From assembly GCA_027487865.1 (NCBI GenBank), contig JAIYCT010000007.1, forward strand, positions 248,001-312,000: DNA of 64,000 bases, given 5' to 3'. Of the stretch, positions 37,351-45,485 are shown one piece after another. Position numbers and translations under genes: made by a program. The DNA is from Microbacteriaceae bacterium. GTDB taxonomy: Bacteria; Actinomycetota; Actinomycetes; Actinomycetales; Microbacteriaceae. The notes under the pieces were generated by a model, which had not been told where the DNA came from, did not search any database, and saw nothing but the letters and a program-made list of their open reading frames with translations. Each line of letters starts with the position of its first letter. Position 1 is the stretch's first letter.

Positions 37351-40300
37351 GTTTTACCCACCTAAACGTATCTTCTGCATTTTCTGCCCACTACGGAGTC
37401 ACTAGACCCGAACGTCTGGCTATTGCTGCCAAGGCGATGGGGTTTGATGCGCTAGCCGTAACCGATCGAGATGGACTTTACGGAGCCATAAAACACATAG
37501 GTGCCTGTGTTCAGCTCGGCATCTCCCCGATCATCGGAGTAAACCTAAGGGTTGTGGATTTTGGCAGGGTCACCATCCTGGCTCACGGCCATGACAAAGG
37601 TATGGGTTGGGCTGGGCTTTGCCGGATCATCTCTGCCGCGCAAACCGGGCGTGGAAAGCAAAAGAATATTGCTATCGATCTAAAGACGCTGGCCGGACTA
37701 AGTAGGCACTGCACCATCTTGATAGGTGCCGAGAATATCGTTTCAGAGTCGGTGATTGTCAATCCCGAACTGGCAAGACAGCGCCTTAGTGAACTGCAAA
37801 GCGAGCTTTCATCCCCCGGTCAATTGGCAATCGAGGTGGTCACCCACCTAACTCAGCCCGGGGCTGCGCTATCGATTGAGCACGCCAGGGCAATGTTGGA
37901 GCTGGCGCGAACCAGCAAATTGCCGAGCATATTGAGTAACGCCGTTAGGTACTTGGAGCCGGATGATGCCGTAACCGCGGATGTCCTAGATTCGGCGAGA
38001 TTACTTGAGCCACTTGGGTTATTTGCACCGCAACCAAATGCTCAAGCATGGCTTAAGCCCAAATCCGAGATGGTGAGGCTGGCTCTTGAAATAACCGAAG
38101 ACCCAAAGGGTTCAATTGAGCTATTGCGAAGCACCGCGAATCTGGCAGACCGCTGTCGATTGGAACCTGAGTCTGATTGCGGTTGGGGAAAACCTAAGAC
38201 CCCGGAACAGTCAGCGCTCGGGATAACCGGCAACCCGTTTGAGGTGCTCTGGCAAAAAACTCACAGTGCCATTCATTGGCGCTACCCAAATGCACCGGCG
38301 GCAAAACTCGCCGAGATTCAACACCGCCTGAGTAAAGAGCTAATTGCGGTGAATCAGCTGGGATTTGCCACCTACTTCCTAACGGTTGCGGATGTGGCCC
38401 AGATGATTCGGGACATGAGCATTCGAATTGCAGCTAGAGGTTCTGGTGCCGGCTCGCTAATCAACTACCTGCTTGGAATCTCCGGGGTTGATCCAATCAG
38501 CGAGGGCTTGCTGTTTGAAAGGTTTCTATCTACCGAGCGCTCTACCCTGCCGGATATCGACATCGATGTGGAGTCGGCCCGTAGGCACGATATCTACAAA
38601 GCCATATTCCGCCGCTACGGTGGCGACCGAGTGACGTTGCTTTCGATGCAATCCACATATCGAGGACGCGGAGCGGTTAGGGATTCAGGCCTCGCCCTTG
38701 GGATCGAAGAGGATCGAATTGATGAGATTGCCAAGAACATCTGGCGCTTTTCAGCCCGCAGTTTCCGCGAGGCAATGGCAAATAAGCCTGAGCTAGAGCA
38801 GTTTGCCAAACAATCAACCGAAGATAGAAAGCTCAATCTGCTGGTGGATATCACCCAGCGTTTGGACAGGTTGCCAAGACACATCTCGATGCACCCGTGC
38901 GGGGTGATTTTAGGAAACAGCAATCTATTGAATCTGACTCCGACCGAACCAAGTGGAGTGGGGCTGCCGATGAGTCAGTTCGATAAAGACGATATGGATC
39001 CAATGGGTTTTCTCAAACTCGATGTTCTCGGGGTCAGAATGCAATCAGCCATGGCATACACGATTCAGGAGATAGCTAGGGTTAGTGAAAAGGCCGTGGA
39101 CCTAGATTCGGTTGATAGAGCAGACCCCGAGGTTTACAAAACCATTCGGACAACCAACACCCTGGGCATGTTCCAGATCGAATCTCCGGGTCAGCGAGAA
39201 CTCACCGGAAAGCATCAGCCAACCAAGTTCAACGACCTAACCCTGCAAATTTCACTGTTTCGCCCGGGTCCGATGAAGGGCAACATGATTTCGCCATACC
39301 TTGATGGCAGACATGGTTTCCGCGAACCGGATTACATTCACCCAGACCTCAAGCCGATTCTGGAGGAGAGCTACGGGGTGGTGGTATTCCACGAGCAGTT
39401 GATGCGAATCATGCAGGTCATGACCGGCTGCACGCTAGCTCGTGCCGATGAGCATCGCAGGCAGTTAGCCAAGCCGGAAAGGTCCGTGAAAATTGGTGAA
39501 TACTTCAAGAAATCGGCTGCCGCCAGGGGCTACTCCAAAGAGGTGATTGAAAGGGTTTGGTCAATCATCGAAGGCTTTGGTTCGTTTGGGTTCTGCAAGG
39601 CTCACGGTGCCGCCTTTGCGCTCCCGACCTACCAGTCAGCTTGGCTCAAGACTCACCACCCTACCGAGTTCATAGCGGGTCTACTCACCCACGACCCAGG
39701 CATGTATCCCAGACGTTTGCTGCTGGCAGAAGCCAGAAGGCTCGGAGTCAAGCTGCTGCCGATAGATGTGAACTACTCAACCGATGAATATCGAGTGGAG
39801 CGAATCGGTGAGCAGATCGGCGTCAGGATGGCACTGTCTGACATAGCCGGCATCTCGAAGCCGGAACTTGAACGCATCAAGGCCCAGCAGCCCTTTGTAA
39901 ACCTTGGCGACTTCTACCTAAGGGCTAGGCCTTCGAGACGAACCCTGAGCCGGCTAGCCCTAATTGGTGCACTCGATACCCTTGCCAAGATCACACCGCA
40001 AACCGACAGTAATCGCGGTGACCTGATGGTTCGAATAAGACAGCTAAGTGCCAAGGCTGCTCCGAAACTTGATCTGAACCAGATGGCATTTGATTTTGAT
40101 GCCGAGGCGCCACTTGGCAAAGGTGGTCACAAGCCAAGCAGGCAGGAGCAAATCGAGCAGGAGTTATCAATCACCGGAATGGAGATATCCGGTCATCAGA
40201 TCGAACAGTTCCAGCAAATGCTCGATGAGATGGGTGTGGTGCGGGCTAGCGAACTTATTTCGCTTCGCAGTAACACCGAGGTGCTAATTGCCGGGGTGAG

Positions 40301-40556
40301 AATCGCGACTCAATCCCCGCCAATGCGCAGTGGTAAGCGCGTGGTCTTTATCAGCCTGGATGATGGCTCTGGCTGTGCCGATGCAACCTTTTTTGACGAG
40401 GCTCAACGAAGAGCAAGCCAGGTGCTATTTCAAAACAAATTGCTCCTGATATCAGGAAAGACCCGCCGCACCGGAGTGCGAGGGGTCTCGGTCCTGGCTG
40501 AGAATGCCTGGGATCTGCGACAGCTTTGGTCGCAGTGGCAATCAAAAGCTAGTTAG
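37347..40556 (+). CDS. dnaE2: error-prone DNA polymerase III alpha subunit DnaE2
   Basis: C-family polymerase for damage-induced mutagenesis and translesion synthesis. The catalytic Asp pair lies in LPDIDIDVE (Asp403, Asp405), after ARGSGAGSLINYLLGI. The finger, thumb and tandem HhH regions follow, with an OB fold near the C-terminus (about 990-1060, AGVRIATQSPPMRSGKRVVFISLDDGSG). At the N-terminus the PHP metal motif L-H-x-H-S reads LNVSS, so the PHP site looks inactive. The 1069 residues fit DnaE2. It overlaps DUF6504 by 4 bases and shares a TTAG with the convergent downstream stop. imuA and imuB are not adjacent. Confidence 0.94.
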   Translation: MSFTHLNVSSAFSAHYGVTRPERLAIAAKAMGFDALAVTDRDGLYGAIKHIGACVQLGISPIIGVNLRVVDFGRVTILAHGHDKGMGWAGLCRIISAAQTGRGKQKNIAIDLKTLAGLSRHCTILIGAENIVSESVIVNPELARQRLSELQSELSSPGQLAIEVVTHLTQPGAALSIEHARAMLELARTSKLPSILSNAVRYLEPDDAVTADVLDSARLLEPLGLFAPQPNAQAWLKPKSEMVRLALEITEDPKGSIELLRSTANLADRCRLEPESDCGWGKPKTPEQSALGITGNPFEVLWQKTHSAIHWRYPNAPAAKLAEIQHRLSKELIAVNQLGFATYFLTVADVAQMIRDMSIRIAARGSGAGSLINYLLGISGVDPISEGLLFERFLSTERSTLPDIDIDVESARRHDIYKAIFRRYGGDRVTLLSMQSTYRGRGAVRDSGLALGIEEDRIDEIAKNIWRFSARSFREAMANKPELEQFAKQSTEDRKLNLLVDITQRLDRLPRHISMHPCGVILGNSNLLNLTPTEPSGVGLPMSQFDKDDMDPMGFLKLDVLGVRMQSAMAYTIQEIARVSEKAVDLDSVDRADPEVYKTIRTTNTLGMFQIESPGQRELTGKHQPTKFNDLTLQISLFRPGPMKGNMISPYLDGRHGFREPDYIHPDLKPILEESYGVVVFHEQLMRIMQVMTGCTLARADEHRRQLAKPERSVKIGEYFKKSAAARGYSKEVIERVWSIIEGFGSFGFCKAHGAAFALPTYQSAWLKTHHPTEFIAGLLTHDPGMYPRRLLLAEARRLGVKLLPIDVNYSTDEYRVERIGEQIGVRMALSDIAGISKPELERIKAQQPFVNLGDFYLRARPSRRTLSRLALIGALDTLAKITPQTDSNRGDLMVRIRQLSAKAAPKLDLNQMAFDFDAEAPLGKGGHKPSRQEQIEQELSITGMEISGHQIEQFQQMLDEMGVVRASELISLRSNTEVLIAGVRIATQSPPMRSGKRVVFISLDDGSGCADATFFDEAQRRASQVLFQNKLLLISGKTRRTGVRGVSVLAENAWDLRQLWSQWQSKAS

Positions 40557-41305
40557 TCGTTGCTGTTGAAAATCGCTAGCAAACGAAGGATCTCAACGTA
40601 GAGCCAGATCAGGGTTGCAGTAAGGCCAAAGGCTGCTCGCCACTCCATGTCCTGCGGAAGGCGCTGTGCCACACCCTCGCGGATAGCCTCAAAGTCAAGG
40701 TTCAGGGTGAAGGCGGCAAGTCCGACACCAACTAGAGCGATAAGCCAACCAAATGGTGAGGAGTAAACGCTCATCCCGGCAAACATTGCAAAGCCGAAGT
40801 TGACCAAAGCAAATACGCCATAGCCGATCAGCGAGAACATCATGATGCGAGTAAAGCGAGCATCAACCTTCACCCAGCCAAAACGGTAGGCCGCAAACAT
40901 TGCACCTGCGGTTGCTAGAGTTCCAAGAACTGCGGTCTGAGCAATACCTGGGAACATTTCTTCAAAAATCATCGACAGTCCACCGATGAAAACACCCTGG
41001 GCTGCCGCATAAGCAAGCATTACGCCCGGGCGAACCTTCTTACCGAAAGTTGCCCAGAGTCCAAGACCTAGACCAACCAGCATCGCAGGCAGCAATAGAC
41101 CTCTTAGGTCGAACATCCAAGTTGCGCCGGCTGCAATCGCAACCACAGCGAACATTCCCAAAACCTTGGCAGCAGTGCCCTCAATTGTCATTGGGGCCCC
41201 GGTTAGGCGAGAAAACTCTGAATCAACCTGCTGCTGGTCTAGCTGTGCACTGAGCTCGCCAGTTTGCATTGCTCGGTTGAAAATAGGGTTGTGAGAGATA
41301 GCCAA
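40553..41305 (-). CDS. Bax inhibitor-1/YccA-like membrane protein
   Basis: Integral membrane protein of 250 residues with about seven helices, of the Bax1-I family found widely in actinobacteria. The N-terminus SHNPIFNRAM and the helices LGMFAVVAIAAGATWMFDL and the following ones are typical of this subgroup. The role in bacteria is unknown; ion or calcium leak has been proposed for relatives. An ATG at 41320 exists, but TTG at 41305 with AAGGA six bases upstream gives the expected MAISHNPIF start. It is convergent with dnaE2. Confidence 0.85.
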   Translation of the reverse strand: MAISHNPIFNRAMQTGELSAQLDQQQVDSEFSRLTGAPMTIEGTAAKVLGMFAVVAIAAGATWMFDLRGLLLPAMLVGLGLGLWATFGKKVRPGVMLAYAAAQGVFIGGLSMIFEEMFPGIAQTAVLGTLATAGAMFAAYRFGWVKVDARFTRIMMFSLIGYGVFALVNFGFAMFAGMSVYSSPFGWLIALVGVGLAAFTLNLDFEAIREGVAQRLPQDMEWRAAFGLTATLIWLYVEILRLLAIFNSND

Positions 41306-41389
41306 CCTGAATCCTTTCATAAAGATGTTTGTGAGAGCATAAGCGAGAAATCTGGAAATTTGCTGGAAGTTATACCGACTAAAGATCTG

Positions 41390-41418
41390 AGAAATAGAAA
41401 AGCCCGCCTAAGCGGGCT
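41390..41418 (-). terminator. intrinsic terminator after tRNA-Ala
   Basis: On the minus strand AGCCCGC (41418-41412) pairs with GCGGGCT (41407-41401) around a 4-base loop and is followed by TTTCTATTTC. It lies 8 bases beyond the tRNA-Ala CCA end and would end the transcript coming from rsfS and tRNA-Ala. Confidence 0.8.
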
Positions 41419-41425
41419 AATTCTT

Positions 41426-41501
41426 TGGTGGACCTGAGGGGATTTGAACCCCTGACCCCCTGCATGCCATGCAGGTGCGCTACCAGCTGCGCCACAGGCC
41501 C
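41426..41501 (-). tRNA. tRNA-Ala (GGC), CCA encoded
   Basis: Full cloverleaf on the minus strand: acceptor GGGCCTG with CAGGTCC (one G-T pair), a D-arm with GGCGCAGCTGGTAGCGC, a CCTGC/GCAGG anticodon stem with loop ATGGCAT (anticodon GGC), and T-arm GGTTCAAATCC. Discriminator A is followed by CCA. It lies 26 bases after the rsfS stop and is probably co-transcribed. Confidence 0.95.
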
Positions 41502-41527
41502 ATGAACCCGATAAGTCTACACAACTA

Positions 41528-41881
41528 TTACTTGATTGGCACAACCGGGCAGTCTCGCCAGAGCCTCTCGAGAGAGTAGTACTCACGCTCTTGTTCGTGC
41601 ATGATGTGGACCACTAGATCGCCAAAATCAAGCAGGACCCAGCGGCCGGTTTGTCTACCTTCGCGGAAGCGGGTCTTGACTCCGGCCTTTAGCATTTCAT
41701 CCTCAACGTTGTCAGAGATTGCCTGCACCTGGCGCTCATTCTTGGCAGATGCAATAAGGAAAATCTCGGCTAGAGCAAAAGGCTCTGAGACGTCAAGGGC
41801 TACGAGATCTTCACCCAACTTGTCGGACGCTGCGGTCGCTGCAATTTGAAGCTGTGCAATTGTTTCTTTGGTTGCGGACAA
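41528..41881 (-). CDS. rsfS: ribosomal silencing factor RsfS
   Basis: Binds ribosomal protein L14 and blocks subunit joining when nutrients are short. The 117 residues contain the family blocks ALDVSEPFALAEIFLIASAKNERQVQAI, GRQTGRWVLLDFGDLVVHIMHEQEREYYSLERLW. The start is TTG with GGAG eight bases upstream, 3 bases after the preceding gene. The nadD-spacer-rsfS order is typical. A tRNA-Ala follows in the same direction. Confidence 0.95.
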   Translation of the reverse strand: MSATKETIAQLQIAATAASDKLGEDLVALDVSEPFALAEIFLIASAKNERQVQAISDNVEDEMLKAGVKTRFREGRQTGRWVLLDFGDLVVHIMHEQEREYYSLERLWRDCPVVPIK

Positions 41882-41884
41882 GTA

Positions 41885-42658
41885 TTACGCTCCTAGCGCG
41901 TTCAAGATTGTGATGGTAGCAAAGATTGCTGCCACGGTCATGATTACTCCAGCAACACCCATAGCCCAGGGACGCCACCACCCCTTGCGAAGCACCGATT
42001 TCGGGACAACTCCAACGTTTACTCGAGAGTTGATGATGTCCAGCGCTGAGATGGGCTCAACTATAGAAATCACACCGGTTACGGAATCCTGGCGATCGGC
42101 ATTGTCAAGATCAATGCCATCCAAACCTGCGGTCATTGAACCGGTGTTTGGGTCGGTCAAAACTGTGATTGAGCCCGTGATTGCAATCTCACCGGTTTCA
42201 ATCGGTAGGGCGATAGCTTCCGGGGCTACCTCCAAAACAATCGACTGCGTGCTTGGCTCAGCAAGCAAGTTGGTGCCGGTGAAATCAGCCGGGGGAAGAT
42301 CTAGTGCGCTGAAATCTGAAACCACAATCTGCTCGAGCTCGGCAGATGCAACTTCTTCATCCTCAACCTCGATATCGGGAAGAGTTATCTCGACAGAGTC
42401 AGTTGCTGGCTTCGAAATCTCTGGCACCGGCTGAACTACAGGTGCCTTGCCTTGACGCTCAAGCTCGCGTAACTCGCGTCGGGTGAGTCCTACTGGCGAA
42501 GAGACAATTGGCTCGTCCCTAACCTCTTGGACTACCTCGGCCACTGCCTCGGGCGCCTCGAAGATATCTTGCAAAGGTTCAAGTTCGATAACTGGCGCAG
42601 GCAACTGCCCAGAGCGCTCTAGCTCCCTGAGCTGTCTGCGAGTAAGTTGCTCGGTCAA
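41885..42658 (-). CDS. C-terminally anchored membrane protein with LTRRxLRELER repeats
   Basis: A 257-residue protein of unknown function. It has two copies of a short basic motif, [18 protein letters not shown] (residues 5-22) and [17 protein letters not shown] (about 58-74). A long acidic, low-complexity linker follows (about 75-215). Near the C-terminus are a basic patch, RKGWWRPW, and one transmembrane helix. The N-terminus is therefore probably cytoplasmic. Similar genes stand between nadD and rsfS in Microbacteriaceae. The TTG start overlaps the nadD stop as TTGA, so translation is coupled. Confidence 0.6.
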   Translation of the reverse strand: MTEQLTRRQLRELERSGQLPAPVIELEPLQDIFEAPEAVAEVVQEVRDEPIVSSPVGLTRRELRELERQGKAPVVQPVPEISKPATDSVEITLPDIEVEDEEVASAELEQIVVSDFSALDLPPADFTGTNLLAEPSTQSIVLEVAPEAIALPIETGEIAITGSITVLTDPNTGSMTAGLDGIDLDNADRQDSVTGVISIVEPISALDIINSRVNVGVVPKSVLRKGWWRPWAMGVAGVIMTVAAIFATITILNALGA

Positions 42659-43248
42659 TTTTCACCTCGGTAGAGCTTGTGCTTACCAATGTATTGAACG
42701 ACACCGTCTGGAACCAGGTACCAAACCGGTTTTCCATCGCTAATTCGGTCCCTGACATCTGAGGAAGAGATGGCAAGGGCCGGAACTTCGAGAATTGACA
42801 TCGATGCTTCTGGGACTTCTGGTAGTTGAAGTTTGTGACCTGGTCTGGTGACGCCAATAAAGGTTGCGAGTGGCCAAAGTTTGTCGAGGTCTTTCCAGGC
42901 CAAAATCTGTGCGATTGCGTCAGCGCCGGAGATGAAGAACAGATCTGCACCCGGGTGGTCTTTGGCAATCTGAGTCAGCGTGTCGACCGTGTAAGTGGTA
43001 CCTGGGCGATCAATTTCGACTCGAGAAACAGTGAATCTAGGGTTTGCTGCAGTTGCAATTACGGTCATTAGATAGCGGTGCTCCGCTGACATAACCGGGT
43101 TCTTGTGCCAAGGTTCTCCGGTCGGAACGAAGATAACCTCGTCCAACGCGAATGCATCCGCTACTTCACTGGCGGCAACTAGGTGGCCATTGTGGATTGG
43201 GTCGAAGGTTCCGCCCATTACCCCAATGCGTGGCCGCTTATTGGTCAT
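42655..43248 (-). CDS. nadD: nicotinate-nucleotide adenylyltransferase
   Basis: Forms deamido-NAD from nicotinate mononucleotide and ATP in NAD synthesis. The nucleotidyltransferase motif [12 protein letters not shown] is at residues 12-23, [10 protein letters not shown] follows, and the C-terminal [10 protein letters not shown] motif is present. The 197 residues are normal. The start is ATG. It overlaps the following gene by 4 bases and follows a small membrane-protein gene by 6 bases, in an array starting at obg. Confidence 0.96.
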   Translation of the reverse strand: MTNKRPRIGVMGGTFDPIHNGHLVAASEVADAFALDEVIFVPTGEPWHKNPVMSAEHRYLMTVIATAANPRFTVSRVEIDRPGTTYTVDTLTQIAKDHPGADLFFISGADAIAQILAWKDLDKLWPLATFIGVTRPGHKLQLPEVPEASMSILEVPALAISSSDVRDRISDGKPVWYLVPDGVVQYIGKHKLYRGEN

Positions 43249-43254
43249 GAGGTT

Positions 43255-43434
43255 TTAGTGGTGCGCCTGCTGCGAGGAGGTCTTGTGATCGTGACGGTTC
43301 GCAACGTTGCGGTATGAAAAAGTGATTCCAGCAAGTGCTAGGAATGCAACCATGGCAATTACCCCGAAGATAATTGCAGGGAAAGGTAGCTCGGTGTGAT
43401 GCACCACAGCTTCGCTGGCAAGAATTGAAAGCAC
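43255..43434 (-). CDS. small single-pass membrane protein
   Basis: A 59-codon frame with GTG start and a near-perfect ribosome site (AAGGAG, five bases upstream). The product begins MLSILASEAVVHHTELPFPA, has one hydrophobic helix (about residues 20-40) and then SYRNVANRHDHKTS with a His-rich end. It fills the proA-nadD gap exactly (27 bases after proA starts upstream, 6 bases before nadD). Similar short proteins occur at this place in relatives as far as I recall. The function is unknown. Confidence 0.75.
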   Translation of the reverse strand: MLSILASEAVVHHTELPFPAIIFGVIAMVAFLALAGITFSYRNVANRHDHKTSSQQAHH

Positions 43435-43461
43435 GTTATCTCCTTTTGCGTATTTGTAAGT

Positions 43462-44703
43462 TTAGTCTCGGACTTGGCCGTTGCCGCGAACCAACCACTT
43501 AGAACTTGTCAACTCGCGAAGGCCCATTGGGCCTCTAGCGTGGAGCTTTTGAGTTGAAATTCCGACCTCAGCGCCAAATCCAAACTCGCTACCGTCGGTA
43601 AATCTCGTGGAAGCATTCACCGTCACCACCGCAGCATCTACCTCCTGCAAAAAACGTTCAGCGTTGGATTGGTCTTCGGTGACGATCGACTCGGTGTGAC
43701 GGGTTGAAAACTTTGAAATGTGAGCAAGTGCCTGGTCCAAATCGGTAACCACCTTGACCGAGAGGTCAAGGCTGTAATACTCGGTTGACCAGTCAGCATC
43801 GGTTGCTGCAACCCCGGAAATCAGCTTCAGCGTCTTCTCGCAGCCGTGAATTGTGACGCCTTTGGCCTCAAGTTCAGCGGCGATTTTTGGAAGCGCAATA
43901 GCGGATATTGATTCGTGCACCAAGAGGGTCTCGAGTGCATTGCAAACCGAAGGTCGCTGCACCTTGGAGTTCACAATCATTGGAATTGCCTTAGCCAAAT
44001 CCGCAGACTCGTCGATAAACATGTGAACCACGCCATCGCCAGTTTCAATTACTGGAACCTTGGACTCGGTTACCACGGTTTGAATCAGCTGCGCCGAACC
44101 GCGAGGAATAAGGACATCGATAAGGCCTCGGGCCTGCATCATCTCAACCGCACCTTCGCGACCAAATGGATCAACGGTCTGGACAGCATCGGATGGCAAA
44201 CCGGCAGTGCTTAACCCCGCCTGAATCAGCTCCACTAGCACTCGGTTGGTGTTCTCTGCAGCGCTGCCACCTCTGAGCAAAACGGCATTTCCACTTTTCA
44301 GGGCCAGGGCCGCGATATCAACGGTGACATTTGGTCTTGCCTCGTAAATCACACCGACGACGCCGAATGGCACTCTGATCTGCTGCAATTTCAAACCGTT
44401 CGGAAGTGTCATGCCTTCTAGATTCTGCCCGATAGGGTCCGGAAGGTTTATTACTAGGCGCAAAGCCGCAGCGAGTGAGCCAATGCGGTTCGCATCTAGT
44501 TTTAGACGATCCTGCAGGCCAACGGAAACTCCATTTTCCTGAGCGCTCGTTAGGTCTAGTGCGTTGGCCGCCAAAATGTGAGGGATGTTGTTTTCAAGCT
44601 CTAGCGCAATCTGCTCGAGAGCTGAATTCTTCAGGTTGGTGTTGGCCCGCGCCAGATTGGAACTAGCGGCTTTGGCCGCATGAAATAGCTGAACAACACT
44701 CAT
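43462..44703 (-). CDS. proA: glutamate-5-semialdehyde dehydrogenase
   Basis: Second step of proline synthesis, reducing glutamyl-5-phosphate with NADPH. The 413-residue aldehyde-dehydrogenase fold contains LPDPIGQ, VPFGVVGVIYEARPNVTVD, the catalytic Cys in QRPSVCNALETLLV (about residue 255) and a C-terminal FGFGAEVGISTQKLHARGPMGL. The ATG start overlaps the proB stop (ATGA), so the two proline genes are coupled. Confidence 0.97.
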   Translation of the reverse strand: MSVVQLFHAAKAASSNLARANTNLKNSALEQIALELENNIPHILAANALDLTSAQENGVSVGLQDRLKLDANRIGSLAAALRLVINLPDPIGQNLEGMTLPNGLKLQQIRVPFGVVGVIYEARPNVTVDIAALALKSGNAVLLRGGSAAENTNRVLVELIQAGLSTAGLPSDAVQTVDPFGREGAVEMMQARGLIDVLIPRGSAQLIQTVVTESKVPVIETGDGVVHMFIDESADLAKAIPMIVNSKVQRPSVCNALETLLVHESISAIALPKIAAELEAKGVTIHGCEKTLKLISGVAATDADWSTEYYSLDLSVKVVTDLDQALAHISKFSTRHTESIVTEDQSNAERFLQEVDAAVVTVNASTRFTDGSEFGFGAEVGISTQKLHARGPMGLRELTSSKWLVRGNGQVRD

Positions 44704-45485
44704 TGCGCAATCCTATCCGCAGGCTCAAACCAAGTGTTTCGGCAGTCTGCAGTGTCAATCACAGCGATATTTGCGGTGCTGGTGAGAAGTACCCCGACTC
44801 CCCCGGAGGTTGCTAGTTGGGCAGCAGCCAGTTTGGTTAGGGCGCCGCCGGTTCCGTAACCGGTTGAAGTTCCAGAAACTTCGAGCTCACTTAGGTCCTG
44901 ACCATAGGAAACCACGGCAATTGGCTCAGACCCTGGCTCGGTTGGTGGCTTGGTATACAGGGCGTCGATATCGCTGAAGAGAATTAGCAGGTCGGCTGCA
45001 GCCAGAAGCGCCACCCGGGCAGCCAACTGGTCGTTATCGCCAAAGCGAATTTCTTGAGTTGCTACCGAGTCGTTCTCGTTGATGATTGGAATTACACCAA
45101 TCTCCAAAAGCCGCTCGAGGGCTCGCAGGGCATTCTCACTACTTGATTCTTGATCGAGGTTATCCACCGTGAGTAGCATCTGCCCAGGTAATAGGTCATA
45201 CCTGGCAAGGCTTCGCTCGTAGCGGCCCATTAGCTTCGCCTGGCCAATACTTGCAAGTGCCTGAGAGGTCGCTAGGTCTTCGGAGCGAACCGTCAATCCA
45301 ATGATTGGCATTGCAGTGGCAATCGCACCGGAAGATACCAGCACTACCTCTTTGCCAAGTTTTTGCAAACGAACCAAAAAGTCAACCAATAGGTCAAGAT
45401 TCGACTCATTTGACCCGGTGATTGAGCTTGAGCCGACCTTGACGACAACGCGCCTGGAAACCTGAATTCGCTCAAAAGTCTGCAT
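44700..45485 (-). CDS. proB: glutamate 5-kinase, without PUA domain
   Basis: First step of proline synthesis. The amino-acid kinase domain has VVVKVGSSSIT (residues 13-23), VLVSSGAIATAM, INENDSVAT and FSDIDALYT. At 261 residues it ends after the kinase domain; the C-terminal PUA domain found in enzymes of about 370 residues is absent. The frame closes normally and couples to proA, so this is a natural short form. The ATG start overlaps the obg stop by one base (TAATG). Confidence 0.95.
   Translation of the reverse strand: MQTFERIQVSRRVVVKVGSSSITGSNESNLDLLVDFLVRLQKLGKEVVLVSSGAIATAMPIIGLTVRSEDLATSQALASIGQAKLMGRYERSLARYDLLPGQMLLTVDNLDQESSSENALRALERLLEIGVIPIINENDSVATQEIRFGDNDQLAARVALLAAADLLILFSDIDALYTKPPTEPGSEPIAVVSYGQDLSELEVSGTSTGYGTGGALTKLAAAQLATSGGVGVLLTSTANIAVIDTADCRNTWFEPADRIAQ

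Noticed and set aside
41868-42434. 188-codon open frame on the plus strand opposite the repeat protein
   Set aside because: The minus-strand gene has coupled start and stop with nadD and rsfS and a believable membrane anchor; the plus frame has Ser/Thr-rich, shadow-like composition.
44700-45485. proB as a truncated pseudogene
   Set aside because: The kinase domain is complete, the stop couples with proA, and PUA-less ProB proteins occur naturally.
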